From positions 1-64,000 of the forward strand of contig JBJXGV010000038.1 in assembly GCA_046160485.1 (NCBI GenBank): a stretch of 64,000 nt of DNA. The letters are read 5' to 3'. The notes below the pieces were generated by a model. The model worked only from the letters and a program-made list of their open reading frames with translations, had not been told where the DNA came from and ran no database searches. The stretch's first letter is position 1; every line of letters begins with the position of its first letter. The stretch is from JBJXGV01 sp046160485 (lineage in GTDB: Bacteria > Orphanbacterota > Orphanbacteria > JBJXGV01). Made by a program: the position numbers and the translations under genes. This document shows positions 9,160 through 18,825 of this stretch, piece by piece.

Positions 9160-10575
9160 CTACGCGACGTGCGTGTGCCAGGCGCGCTCGATCGAACGCG
9201 CGAGGTACGCACCCTTGTTCTTCGTTCCGACGAACGCGTCGTCCTTCACCTTCACCTCGCCGCGCAGCATCACGAGTTTCGGCGCGCCGGTGACCGTGCG
9301 TCCTTCGTAGAGGTTGTAGTCGACGCGCATGTGATGCGTCTTCGCGGAGAGCGTACGGCGCGCGGCCGGATCCCACAGCACGATGTCCGCGTCGCTGCCA
9401 ACAGCGATCGTTCCCTTGCGCGGGTAGAGCCCGAAGAGTTTCGCGGGATTCGTCGCGGTGATCTCGACGAAGCGCGACTCGGTGAGGCGTCCGGCGCGCA
9501 CGCCCGCGTCCCAGACCATCATCATGCGGTCCTCGATCCCCGGGCAGCCGTTCGGAATCTTCGTGAAGTCGCCGCGCCCGAGTTCCTTCTGCCCCGCGTA
9601 GTTGAACGGGCAGTGGTCGGTGGAGATCGATTGCAGCTCGTTGCGCGCGAGCGCGCCCCAGAGCGCTTCCTGATCGTGCGCGGTGCGAAGCGGCGGGCTC
9701 ATCACGAACTTCGCGCCTTCGAACCCGGGGCGCGCGAGATCGTCGCGCGTGAAGAAGAGGTACTGCGTGCACGTCTCTGCGAAGGCGAGCTGGCCGCGTT
9801 CGCGCGCGAGCTTCACTTGGATGAGCGCGTCCTCGCACGTGAGGTGCACGATGAAGATCGGCGCGCCGGCGACGGCGGCGAGGCGGATCGCGCGGCCCGT
9901 CGCTTCGCCCTCGAGGAACGCGGGGCGCGTCGCCTCGTGGTACTTCGGGTCGGTCTCGCCGCGCGCGAGCGCCTGCTTCTGCAGCTCGAAGATCGCGTCG
10001 CCGTTCTCGGCGTGCACCATGACGAGCTGCCCGCTCTTCGCCGTCGTCTGCAGCACGCGGAAGAGCGTCGTGTCGTCGACCTGCAGCACACCCTTGTACG
10101 CCATGAAAAGCTTCATGCTCGTCACGCCGCGCTCTGCGACCTTCGGAATCTCCGCGAGGATCGCGTCGTTCAAATCGGTGATCGCGAGATGAAATCCGTA
10201 GTCCATCGTCGCCTTGCCGTCGGCCTTCGCGTGCCAGCCGTCGAGCGCCTGCGCGAGCGTCTCCCCCTTCGCCTGGATGCAGAAGTCGATGTGCGCCGTC
10301 GTGCCGCCGTGAAGCGCCGCGACGTGGCCGCTCTCGAAATCGTCCGCCGACGTCGTGCCGCCGAACGGCATGTCGAGGTGCGTATGGACGTCGATGCCGC
10401 CGGGAATCGCGAGGAGCCCGCGCGCGTCGATCGTCTGCTGCGCGCGCCCCGCGATCGCGGCGTCCGCCGCGAGTCCCGCGCCGATGAGCGCGATTTTCTC
10501 GCCCTCGATGAGGATGTCCGCCGCGTACTTCTCAGCGGCGGTGACGATAGTGGCGTTCTTGATCAGTGTGGTCAT
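9160..10575 (-). CDS. hydA: Dihydropyrimidinase / D-hydantoinase
   Basis: A 471-residue cyclic amidohydrolase; the start at ATG 10575 follows GGAGGG. Binuclear zinc ligands are visible: HTH (64-66), the carboxylated lysine K155 in TSMKLFMAYKG, and the later histidines in MVHAEN and FIVHLTCED. The aspartate is in STDHCPF. The enzyme opens dihydrouracil or dihydrothymine to N-carbamoyl-beta-amino acids in the cytoplasm, the second step of reductive pyrimidine breakdown. The first-step enzyme (preT/preA) is encoded about 13 kb away at 22440-25102; no beta-ureidopropionase is in the window. Hydantoinases and phenylhydantoinases share these motifs, so the natural substrate is inferred. Confidence 0.9.
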   Translation of the reverse strand: MTTLIKNATIVTAAEKYAADILIEGEKIALIGAGLAADAAIAGRAQQTIDARGLLAIPGGIDVHTHLDMPFGGTTSADDFESGHVAALHGGTTAHIDFCIQAKGETLAQALDGWHAKADGKATMDYGFHLAITDLNDAILAEIPKVAERGVTSMKLFMAYKGVLQVDDTTLFRVLQTTAKSGQLVMVHAENGDAIFELQKQALARGETDPKYHEATRPAFLEGEATGRAIRLAAVAGAPIFIVHLTCEDALIQVKLARERGQLAFAETCTQYLFFTRDDLARPGFEGAKFVMSPPLRTAHDQEALWGALARNELQSISTDHCPFNYAGQKELGRGDFTKIPNGCPGIEDRMMMVWDAGVRAGRLTESRFVEITATNPAKLFGLYPRKGTIAVGSDADIVLWDPAARRTLSAKTHHMRVDYNLYEGRTVTGAPKLVMLRGEVKVKDDAFVGTKNKGAYLARSIERAWHTHVA

Positions 10576-10800
10576 GCTTCCCTCCGCCTCCTCGCGCAGA
10601 CTCGTTTCCGGCCGAGTATCGAGCGCGCGCTTGCCGTCAGCAACGCGCGCGAAAGCTATCACGCCGCCGGAAGACGCCGCAACGACCGCGGGCGAATCGG
10701 CAGGGCAGGTGGATGGTCAGGCGGCACCGATCGAGTCGGTTACGCGCAATCGCGACTCTCCGTCACAGCGCCCGAGAGTGCGGACGTCGACGAGTTTGGG

Positions 10801-12231
10801 TCAGCGGAGTACGATCACTCGCTCCGTTCGGGTGCCGCGGTCGGAGCGTGCTTGCACGAAATAGGCTCCGGCGGCGGCGAGTCGACCCTGCGAATCGCGG
10901 CCGTCCCACGCAACGGAACCGCCCGTTCCCGATTCGCTGCCGTCCAGCAGCGTTCTGACGATCCGGCCCGACGTGTCATAGATCCGAACCGTTACAGACT
11001 GTGCGAGATGACCCGAGTAGACGATCTCAACGCCTCCGTGGACCGAGGGGTTCGGCAAGACTCGCAACTCGAGCGCCTCTGAAATCGCGGTGACGCCATC
11101 CGTCTTCGCTCTCTCGATGACGGTAGAGACCGAGGCGACGCGCACACCTCCGACTCCCGCGTACGCGATCCACGGTAGCCCGCCCCCGTCCAACTCGATC
11201 GACGCGGTTCCACGAAAATTGTTGACGGTGTCGACGTCGCTCGTGATCCACTGCGAGCCTCTCTTGAGCGCGTAGTGAACGTCACGATTTGATCCGGACC
11301 ACTTCACATACCAGAAGTGGGGGCGCTCCTGCGAGTCCAACACAAGCGATTCCACATGCGGGGAAGCGTTGCCCGGAGTGTCGACGAGTTCGCTGGTCCA
11401 TGCGCCGTTCCGCTTCACGGAATAGCCGACGTCAACTCCGGCCACGCTCAAGAACACAACGTTCGGATCGCCGCGCGAGTCGAACTTGAGCGAACCGCCT
11501 CTCGACAATCCTTCACTTCCCGGCCTGATGTTCTCGAAGCTCCACCCGGCGTTGGAGCGACTCGCGTACTGCAGCGGGACTTGGCTACATCCGAGACAAA
11601 CGTGCGGTTCATCGAACGCGTCGAATGCCAAAGACGCGGTGAACTGATTGTTTAGGCAGCTCGCGGGCATAACGTTCTCAACGTCCCATTCCTGGCAGTC
11701 GACGCCAGTCGGGTACGCGTACTTGACGCCGTCGCCGCCGCACCAGTCCGTCGCGATGAAAACAAACGCCGGGCAACCGCGACTATCGAGTGCGAGCTCG
11801 AGCCCGCCGATTTCTCCGTAGATGGAGCAGCCCGAGATTGTCGCGACCGACCACGTGCCGGAGGTCTTCTTGGCATAGCGTACGTACGCAGGCGTGTAGT
11901 CGTCGCCGTCGTAGAACATCGAGAAGGCCACGTGCGGCTGATCGTCGTGATCGAGCACGAGAGCGATCTGGTAGACCGTCATGGAGACATCCGTGCTATA
12001 GGGGATCCGCTCAGTCGTCCACGCTCCCGCGCGCTTGACGGCGTACCAGGCACTCGTCGACTTGCGATATGCGACGTGCAGCGTCCCATCCCGGCCGACG
12101 CCAAGGGACGTATACGAGTTGCTCACCGCACCCGGGTCGACGATCTCGGTTTTCCAGGTCACCTGTGCCTGGATCGCCTTCGCGCCCAGAAGCCAAAGGC
12201 AGATCGCGACGGCGAAGGTTGCGATGCGCAT
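10801..12231 (-). CDS. Secreted beta-propeller-like protein with FlgD-type C-terminal domain
   Basis: A 476-residue exported protein. Start ATG 12231 follows AAGGAGG and gives a signal peptide (residues 1-22, ending AIQAQ). Residues 23-370 carry imperfect repeats of about 50 residues built around LVLDxxDxPHVAF and VxYAxKxxGxW, which suggest a beta-propeller. The end (about 385-476) is the FlgD-type Ig-like domain: LRVLPNPS, IYDTSGRIVRTLL, WDGRDSQGRLAAAGAYF, terminating VIVLR. It is a diverged tandem paralog of the next gene at 12344. Function is unknown; a surface or secreted binding role is inference. Confidence 0.7.
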   Translation of the reverse strand: MRIATFAVAICLWLLGAKAIQAQVTWKTEIVDPGAVSNSYTSLGVGRDGTLHVAYRKSTSAWYAVKRAGAWTTERIPYSTDVSMTVYQIALVLDHDDQPHVAFSMFYDGDDYTPAYVRYAKKTSGTWSVATISGCSIYGEIGGLELALDSRGCPAFVFIATDWCGGDGVKYAYPTGVDCQEWDVENVMPASCLNNQFTASLAFDAFDEPHVCLGCSQVPLQYASRSNAGWSFENIRPGSEGLSRGGSLKFDSRGDPNVVFLSVAGVDVGYSVKRNGAWTSELVDTPGNASPHVESLVLDSQERPHFWYVKWSGSNRDVHYALKRGSQWITSDVDTVNNFRGTASIELDGGGLPWIAYAGVGGVRVASVSTVIERAKTDGVTAISEALELRVLPNPSVHGGVEIVYSGHLAQSVTVRIYDTSGRIVRTLLDGSESGTGGSVAWDGRDSQGRLAAAGAYFVQARSDRGTRTERVIVLR

Positions 12232-12343
12232 GGCGAGCCTCCTTTCTGGTCCGAGACTCCCCGACGTGGGATCAGCACGACGTCGGAGTGTCGTCACTTC
12301 AAACCCCTTCTCCCGAATGTCGACGACGCGCTCGCGCGTCGAA

Positions 12344-13864
12344 TCAGCGAATCAACGTGATTCGTGAATTGAGTTGAGTGGATCCCGCACGCGCGAGCAC
12401 GAAGTACGTTCCCGCCGCGAGAGCGTTCCCATGGGCGTCGCTCCCATTCCAGACGCCCCCGAGTGAGCCGCCTGCCTCCCGAGTGAGGTTGAGCGTGTGC
12501 ACTCTGCGTCCCGACGCATCGTAGATGTCGACAGCGCATTGTGTCGAGAGGGTTCCCGTGATCTCGATCCGCATCCCGCCGAGCTGCAAAACGTTCGGCT
12601 CGATCGAGAGCGCCGGGGCGTCTGCGATGGCAAGGGACACATCGTTTGTCTCGGGCAGGACTGCCGCCTTGAGGTGCCGGAAGAAGAGCCCGCCGGGCAG
12701 ATCGTAAACGACACTCGGGATGCTGGCGAGATCGACGTCGATCGCGGTCGACAGACCAGTTACGACCGCCGCTTCGACGTCCACCACCTTCCACGCGGCA
12801 CCGTTGTACGCGGCGTATCGAACGTTTCGATCTCCCGGAGCAAACTGCACGTAGGCGAGATGCGGGTTGTCGTTCCGATCGAGCACCAACGCGTTGGAAT
12901 AGGCGAATACGCTCCCTACTGTGTCCACGACCGCGTGTGACCACACACCGCCGGATCGCGTCGCGTAAACCAAATCCGCCGTGGTACCGCGAGAGTAGGA
13001 GATACACGGGATGTCATCCTTGTCGAGAACAAGAGATGGGTAATACGTGCTTCCCGCCCCCTCGACGCCGACGCTCTCGATTGTCCACTCCGAGGCACCG
13101 CGGCGCGCGTAGCGCACACTGCGCTCGACGCAGCTCCGGTACGCAGCATGTGGATGACCACTGCGATCGAATGCGAGAGAAAGGTAGAACGTAGAGTAAC
13201 AGCTCGACATGTTTTCCGGCACAACCTCCGACGTCCAAGAGTTGCAAGACTCCCCTACACGCGTTGCAAGCTCGAGTTGCCCGTAGTTGCACCAGTCGTT
13301 GCCGATGTAGAGCACGGCCGGGCATCCGTCCGGTGTCAGTGCGACAGAGACTCCCAGATAAGTTCCGTAGGGCGCGCAGTCGTCGACAGATGTCGTCGTC
13401 CACGTCCCGGCGCTCTTCGTCGAGTAGCCGACGAAGTGGGGTCCATAGTCTTCGTCACGGTCGTAGTCGTAGAAGTTGTTGATGAACGCCACGTGCGGCC
13501 GACCTTCGCGGTCCACCGTCATTGCGACGTCTTCAATCCAGCACGATTCGTAGTCTCCTAAACTGCCGGCGATTCTTTCCGTCGTCCAGGTGCCGCCCGC
13601 TCGCGTCGCGTACCAAACCGAGCGGCGATTGGCGCTGCGGTACGCAATGTGCGGCGTGCCCTGGGCATCAAGGGCGAACGAGCAGTAGGCACCGGCTTCC
13701 CACGTCGTGTCCGCCTCCTCCGTCGACCAGCTCATCATGGGCGGGGCAGCGTGTACGCGGTCGGAACAACCCGCGAGTAGCACGAAAACGACGAGAAAGA
13801 CCGCAGCAACCGGGCGCGCTGCCGGAACACAGGCGAATCGTTCAACGCTCCGTAGTGCATTCAT
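12344..13864 (-). CDS. Beta-propeller-like lipoprotein with FlgD-type C-terminal domain, paralog of the gene at 10801
   Basis: A 506-residue protein whose N-terminus has a lipobox (FVLLAGCS, C33) and AGAGGAG before ATG 13864. The repeat unit matches its neighbour (GTPHIAYRSAN, RPHVAFINNFYDYD, NPHLAYVQF; VRYARRGASEWTIESV), so the two arose by duplication. The C-terminal domain (about 415-506) has GRRVHTLNLTREAGG, WNGSDAHGNALAAGTYFV and ends TLIR. Unlike the paralog it is probably lipid-anchored. Both genes run in the same direction with 112 bases between them, so each may have its own promoter. Confidence 0.7.
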   Translation of the reverse strand: MNALRSVERFACVPAARPVAAVFLVVFVLLAGCSDRVHAAPPMMSWSTEEADTTWEAGAYCSFALDAQGTPHIAYRSANRRSVWYATRAGGTWTTERIAGSLGDYESCWIEDVAMTVDREGRPHVAFINNFYDYDRDEDYGPHFVGYSTKSAGTWTTTSVDDCAPYGTYLGVSVALTPDGCPAVLYIGNDWCNYGQLELATRVGESCNSWTSEVVPENMSSCYSTFYLSLAFDRSGHPHAAYRSCVERSVRYARRGASEWTIESVGVEGAGSTYYPSLVLDKDDIPCISYSRGTTADLVYATRSGGVWSHAVVDTVGSVFAYSNALVLDRNDNPHLAYVQFAPGDRNVRYAAYNGAAWKVVDVEAAVVTGLSTAIDVDLASIPSVVYDLPGGLFFRHLKAAVLPETNDVSLAIADAPALSIEPNVLQLGGMRIEITGTLSTQCAVDIYDASGRRVHTLNLTREAGGSLGGVWNGSDAHGNALAAGTYFVLARAGSTQLNSRITLIR

Positions 13865-14122
13865 GCGGATTCGCTCCTCTCGGCGCTCGATGCGATTAGC
13901 ACCTTAGGCGCGCAGCTCTGCGAGTTGCAGGACGCCGTATCGTCGAGTCTACTCCTGGCTCATCGCCCGGACAGCCAGTTATTTTGCGGGCCACACTCAT
14001 GGCGTTGCGGAATCGCCACCTCGCGACGTGTCATTCCCGCTCGCCGTGCAGCGAGGCGCCATGGAGTGCCGCACGGGTGGCGCGCGCTTGCCGTTCGACG
14101 AAGGATCGATCTGAATGAAGCG

Positions 14123-14320
14123 TCAGTCCGACTTGCACCCGCGCTTGCGGAGGATCCACATCATCGGGCAGCTCTTGCTGAATGCGGATTGGAGCAAGTT
14201 CGCGCCGACGAACGCAGTGAACGCGAAGAACCACGGGTTGACCCAAACGCCGAGCGCGACGGACGCGAGCACAAACGTGCCTGCGATTGCGCGGAGGGCA
14301 TCGTTGACGGTCATGGTCAT
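14123..14320 (-). CDS. Small DUF2892 inner-membrane protein
   Basis: A 65-residue protein with two hydrophobic segments. It matches the YgaP-type DUF2892 transmembrane domain closely: MTVNDALRAIAGTFVLASV, then NPWFFAFTAFVGANLLQSAF, then CPMMWILRKRG. In YgaP the domain follows a rhodanese; here it stands alone. AGAGGAG precedes ATG 14320. It lies 12 bases after the RND transporter on the same strand, so it is the last gene of the efflux operon. Its role is unknown. Confidence 0.8.
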   Translation of the reverse strand: MTMTVNDALRAIAGTFVLASVALGVWVNPWFFAFTAFVGANLLQSAFSKSCPMMWILRKRGCKSD

Positions 14321-14332
14321 GATCGGTCTCCT

Positions 14333-17300
14333 CTACGGGTTGACTGTGGACGGTGAGAGTGTGGGAACGCTCTGCACGCCGGGCGCCCCCGCGTGCGCGG
14401 CCCCGCGAGCGCGCGCGCGCGCGTGGAACATGTAGTACAGAACCGGCACCGCGCTTCGCGAGAGAATCGTCGCCGCGATCTCGCCTCCGATGAGCGACAC
14501 CGCGAGTCCCTGAAAAATCGGATCGAAGAGAATCACCGTGCCGCCGACGACGACCGCGGCGGCGGTGAGCACCATCGGGCGGAAGCGCACCGCGCCCGCG
14601 TCGATCACGGCCTCGCGCAGCGGGAGCCCCTGCGCGAGCCGCAGCTCGATGAAGTCGACGAGGATGATCGAATTGCGCACCGTGATCCCCGCGCCGACGA
14701 TGAAGCCGATCATCGACGTCGCGGTGAAGAACGCACCCATGATCGCGTGCGCCGGAAGAATGCCGATGAGCGTGAGGGGAATCGGAAGCATGATGACGAG
14801 CGGCGTCGTGAACGACTTGAACCAGCCAACGGTGAGCACGTAAATGAGCACGAGCACGACGGCGAACGCGGCGCCCATGTCGCGGAACACCTCGTACGTG
14901 ATGTGCCACTCGCCGTCCCACTTGAGCGAATAACCTTCGTCGGAGTCCGGCAGGCGCGTGCTCATCTGGTGGATCGGCTTGCCGTCGGGCGCGGTGAGCG
15001 CGTCGATGCGCGGGCGGAGCGCCGCGATCGCGTAGACGGGACTCTCCTGCTTGCCGGCGACATCACCCAGCACGTAGACGACGCGGCGCAGATTCTTGTG
15101 ATAGATCTCGGGCTCCGAGGTTTCGGCGACGACGCTGCCGAGTTCGGAGAGCGGGACGCCGGCGGCGCCCGCGCCACCGGGGCCGCTCGCGCCGGCCGCC
15201 GCGCCGACGCGGATCGCCGCGAGCGCGGAGAGGTCGGCGCGATCGGCGGGCGCGAGGCGCACCGCGACCGGCACTGCCTCCGCTTCATCCGGCGCGCGCA
15301 AGACGCCGACCGTCTGCCCGCCGTAGAGCGCGGCGAACGCGCTGCCGACGCTCCCCGGCGAAACGCCCGCGAGCGCGGCGCGATCGCGATCGACGACGAA
15401 GCTCCGGCGCGGCTCGTTCTCGGCGAGCAAGAGATCGGTGTCGACGACACCCGGCGTGGCGCGGAAGACGTCCCACACTTGGTGGCCGAGATTTCGGATT
15501 TCCTCGAGATCGGGTCCGTAGATTTCGGCGACGAGCGTCGAGAGTACGGGCGGCCCCGGCGGCACCTCGACGACCTTCACGCGAGCGCCGTAGCGCGCCG
15601 CGATCGCCTCCATCTCCGGGCGTACCTCGCGCGCGATCGCGTGGCTCTGCAGCCGCCGCTCGTTCGCGTGCACGAGATTGACCTGCACCTCGGCGAAGCG
15701 CGGCTCCGCGCGAAAATCGTAGTGGCGCACGAGGCCGTTGAACGTCACCGGCGCGCCGAGGCCCGCGTACGTTTGCGTGTTGACGACTTCGGGGCGCGTG
15801 ACGAGCGCGGCGCTCACATCCGCCGCCGCCGCGAGTGTCTTCTCGAGCGCGGTGCCCGGCGGCATGTCGAGAATCACCTCGAACTCGCTCTTGTTGTCGA
15901 ACGGGAGCATCTTCACCGCGACGATTCCGAACGCGACGAAGGCCGCGGCGCCGGCGAAGAGCGCGACGACGACGCTGAAAAACGCGACGCGCGCGCGGGC
16001 GCTCGCGAGCAGGCGGCCCATGAGGCGCCGGTAGAGGCGATCGAGCGCGCCCTCCTTCGCGTCGTGATGCGCGGCTGCGTCGGCACGCACGAGCCGCCGC
16101 GCAGCCCACGGCGTCACCATGAACGCGACCGCGAGCGAGAAGAGCATCGCGAGCGACGCGCCGATCGGGATCGGCTTCATGTACGGCCCCATGAGGCCGC
16201 CGACGAACGCGAGCGGCAGGATCGAGGCGATGACCGCGACCGTCGCGAGCACCGTCGGGTTGCCGACCTCGTCGACGGCCTCGACAACGCGGCGATCGGT
16301 GTCGCGCGAATCCTTCATCCGGTAGTGGCGCGCGATGTTCTCGACGACGACGATCGCGTCGTCGACGAGAATCCCGATTGAGAAGATGAGCGCGAAGAGC
16401 GTGACGCGGTTGAGCGTGTAGCCGAGGAAACTGTAGAGGAAGAGCGTGAGCGCGAGCGTGACGGGGATCGCGATGGCGACGACGAGCGCCTCGCGCCGCC
16501 CGAGCGCGAACGCGATCAGCGCCACGACGGAGAGCGTCGCGAGCAGGAGATGGAAGATGAGGTCGTCCGACTTGTGGCGCGCGGTTTCGCCGTAGTTTCG
16601 CGTGACGGTCGCGCGGATCTCGTCGCCGAGGAGCGTCGGGCGCAGCTCGTCGACGCGCTCGAGGAGCGTGTGCGCTATCGCCGTCGCGTTCTCGCCGGGG
16701 CGCTTCGCGACCTCGACGGTGACCGCGGGATGGCGCGCGCCGCTCTTCTCGCCGAAAAACACGTGTGCCGTCGGCTGGCGCGGGCCATCCTCGACCGTCG
16801 CGATTTCCGAGAGGCGCACGGTGCGTCCGCCGGGCGAGGGAATCGCGAGCGCGCGGATCGCGTCGGCGCTCTCGAAGGACGACTCGGCGCGCAGCGTGTG
16901 CACGACGCCGCCGATCTCCGTGTTGCGCGCCGGAAACGCGAGTCCCGCGCGCGTGAGCACGCCGATGAGCTGGTCGATCGAGATTCCCGCGGCCGTCATC
17001 CGCGCGGGGTCGGGCTGCACAAGAACCTCGCGCGGTTCGCCGCCGAGAATGCGCACGCGCGAAACGCCCGGGGTTTTGCGCAACTCGATCGCAAGTTCGG
17101 CGGCCACGCGGCGCAGGTCGCTCGCGTCGGCGTCCGCGCGCGCGGGATTCCAGAGCGTGATGCCGAGAATCGGCACGTCGTCGATCGAGCGCGACGCGAC
17201 CGACGCGATGCTCGCGCCGTGCGGAAGCGCGGACGCCGCCGCCTCGTCGAGCCGCGTGCGCACGCGCGTGAGCGCGCGCTCGGGGCTCTCGCCGACCTTG

Positions 17301-17614
17301 AAGCGCGCGATGAGGAGCGCGCCATCCTCGCGCGACGTCGAGTAGAGATACTCGAGATCGGGAATCTGCCAGAGAATGCGCTCGACGGGCGACGTGAGCT
17401 GGCGCTCGACCTGGAGCACGGGCATGCCGGGCCACGCGAGCTGAATGTCCACCATCGGGACCTGAATCTGCGGCTCCTCTTCGCGCGGAAGGATCGCGAG
17501 CGCGAGGAGGCCGAGTAGAATCGAAACGAGGATCGTGAGCGGCGTCAGGCGCGAATGCAGAAACGCCTGGGCGATGCGGCCCGCGACGCCGTACGAACGC
17601 ACGCCGGTCGTCAC
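14333..17614 (-). CDS. RND-family efflux transporter
   Basis: A 1093-residue inner-membrane proton-driven pump of the AcrB/NolG type (ACR_tran), full length. Start GTG 17614 overlaps the adaptor stop as GTGA. The N-terminal helix (LTPLTILVSILLGLLALAIL) is followed by the first large periplasmic loop, TM2-6 with the proton-relay aspartates in FSIGILVDDAIVVVENIARHY, a second periplasmic loop, and TM8-12 ending near FDPIFQGLAVSLIGGEIAATIL. It completes a tripartite system with the adaptor and TolC-type genes upstream. Substrate is not predictable; the RDIIAL-type metal motif of CzcA is not evident. The adjacent sigma-54 activator is a likely regulator. Confidence 0.92.
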   Translation of the reverse strand: MTTGVRSYGVAGRIAQAFLHSRLTPLTILVSILLGLLALAILPREEEPQIQVPMVDIQLAWPGMPVLQVERQLTSPVERILWQIPDLEYLYSTSREDGALLIARFKVGESPERALTRVRTRLDEAAASALPHGASIASVASRSIDDVPILGITLWNPARADADASDLRRVAAELAIELRKTPGVSRVRILGGEPREVLVQPDPARMTAAGISIDQLIGVLTRAGLAFPARNTEIGGVVHTLRAESSFESADAIRALAIPSPGGRTVRLSEIATVEDGPRQPTAHVFFGEKSGARHPAVTVEVAKRPGENATAIAHTLLERVDELRPTLLGDEIRATVTRNYGETARHKSDDLIFHLLLATLSVVALIAFALGRREALVVAIAIPVTLALTLFLYSFLGYTLNRVTLFALIFSIGILVDDAIVVVENIARHYRMKDSRDTDRRVVEAVDEVGNPTVLATVAVIASILPLAFVGGLMGPYMKPIPIGASLAMLFSLAVAFMVTPWAARRLVRADAAAHHDAKEGALDRLYRRLMGRLLASARARVAFFSVVVALFAGAAAFVAFGIVAVKMLPFDNKSEFEVILDMPPGTALEKTLAAAADVSAALVTRPEVVNTQTYAGLGAPVTFNGLVRHYDFRAEPRFAEVQVNLVHANERRLQSHAIAREVRPEMEAIAARYGARVKVVEVPPGPPVLSTLVAEIYGPDLEEIRNLGHQVWDVFRATPGVVDTDLLLAENEPRRSFVVDRDRAALAGVSPGSVGSAFAALYGGQTVGVLRAPDEAEAVPVAVRLAPADRADLSALAAIRVGAAAGASGPGGAGAAGVPLSELGSVVAETSEPEIYHKNLRRVVYVLGDVAGKQESPVYAIAALRPRIDALTAPDGKPIHQMSTRLPDSDEGYSLKWDGEWHITYEVFRDMGAAFAVVLVLIYVLTVGWFKSFTTPLVIMLPIPLTLIGILPAHAIMGAFFTATSMIGFIVGAGITVRNSIILVDFIELRLAQGLPLREAVIDAGAVRFRPMVLTAAAVVVGGTVILFDPIFQGLAVSLIGGEIAATILSRSAVPVLYYMFHARARARGAAHAGAPGVQSVPTLSPSTVNP

Positions 17615-18825
17615 GGTGTGACCCGGACCGGCGCGCCGTCGGTGAGCCCCTCGGGCGTCAGGACGAATTCTTCGCCCGCGTCGAGGCCCGCGAGCACTTG
17701 CGTGATGCCGCCCTCGTCGCGGCCCGCGCGAATCCAGCGCAGCCACGCACGACCGTCACGAACCACGAAAACGCCACGCAGGCCGCCTCGCACGACGAGG
17801 CTTGATGTCGGAACCCCAGATGCATACGCCGGCGAGAGTGCCGCGGCGCTGCGCGCGTTTTCGTTGTTCGCAAGATCGTTGGATGGAACGTTGGCCGGTT
17901 GTTCGCCGAGCTGCGCGCCGTTCGCGTGCGAGAGCCGCACGCGCGCGAACGCACCCGGCTCGAGCGGGGCCGCATCGTCGAGCGGAGCGAATCGTGCGTC
18001 GCGCGACCGCGTCGCGCTCGACGTCATTCCGTCGACGCGATCGAGGCGCGCGTCGCGCCACGCGCCATCGCCGAGCTGATACGCGACGCGCGCCGATGGC
18101 AGGAGGTCGAGCATCGACTCGGGAATCGCGGCGACAATGCGGCCCGCGTCGAGCGAGCGGATGTCGAGAAGCGGCTGGCCGGGGCTCACGTCGGCGCCCG
18201 CGTCGACGCGGCGCCGCACCACGACACCGTCGAAAGGCGCGCGGAGTTCGGCGTTCGCGACCCACGCGGCGAGCGCCGCCTTCGCGCCGGCGAGATCGGC
18301 GTCAGCCGCCTTGCGGGCGCTCTGCGCATTCTCCAGCTCGCGCCGCGTCGCGATGCGCGCGGCGAAGAGTGAATCGATGCGCGCTTCTTGGCGGCGCGCG
18401 ACATCGAGGCGCTGCGCGGCCGCATCGGAAGCCGCGCGCGCGGCGTTGACGGCCTCGCGTGTTTCGGCGCCGGCGAATTCCGCGAGCAAATCGCCGCGGC
18501 GAAAGGATTCGCCCTCGCTGAACGCGAGGCGTGAAAGCCGCGCGGGGATCTTCGCCGCCACTGAAACCTCTTCGCGCGCCTCGACGCGCCCCGCGAGAAC
18601 GGCGAGCGCGACGTCGTCCGGCTGCGAGACGCGCGCCGTCTTCACGTCGCGCGGTTCGCGCGTGTCGGCCGCGGGCGACTCTTCCGCGTGGCGCGCGCAA
18701 CTCGCGAAGAGCGCCACGACGGCGAGCGCCGTCGCCGCCGCGCGAGCGAGTGAGCCGTGCATCGTTCGCCCTGATGGCGCGGGGACGCGGGCGAACCGCG
18801 GGTCGCGCGAGATTGTCGAGTTCAT
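17611..18825 (-). CDS. Efflux periplasmic adaptor (HlyD/AcrA family), lipoprotein
   Basis: A 404-residue membrane-fusion protein. ATG 18825 overlaps the upstream TolC-type stop as ATGA. After the cleavable leader a lipobox-like VVALFASC anchors it. The lipoyl halves are recognisable (EVSVAAKIPARLSRLAFSEG and AELRAPFDGVVVRRRVDAG), flanking a coiled-coil hairpin (about residues 105-170), then a beta-barrel and a membrane-proximal domain. It links the RND pump to the outer-membrane channel. It is the middle gene of a fully overlapping three-gene set. Confidence 0.9.
   Translation of the reverse strand: MNSTISRDPRFARVPAPSGRTMHGSLARAAATALAVVALFASCARHAEESPAADTREPRDVKTARVSQPDDVALAVLAGRVEAREEVSVAAKIPARLSRLAFSEGESFRRGDLLAEFAGAETREAVNAARAASDAAAQRLDVARRQEARIDSLFAARIATRRELENAQSARKAADADLAGAKAALAAWVANAELRAPFDGVVVRRRVDAGADVSPGQPLLDIRSLDAGRIVAAIPESMLDLLPSARVAYQLGDGAWRDARLDRVDGMTSSATRSRDARFAPLDDAAPLEPGAFARVRLSHANGAQLGEQPANVPSNDLANNENARSAAALSPAYASGVPTSSLVVRGGLRGVFVVRDGRAWLRWIRAGRDEGGITQVLAGLDAGEEFVLTPEGLTDGAPVRVTP

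Noticed and set aside
9169..11082. 637-codon plus-strand frame opposite dihydropyrimidinase
   Set aside because: Arg/Ala/Val-rich translation with no domain; it crosses the intergenic gap and is an antisense shadow.
14393..16381. 662-codon plus-strand frame opposite the RND transporter
   Set aside because: Antisense shadow; low-complexity Arg/Glu/His text with no motif.
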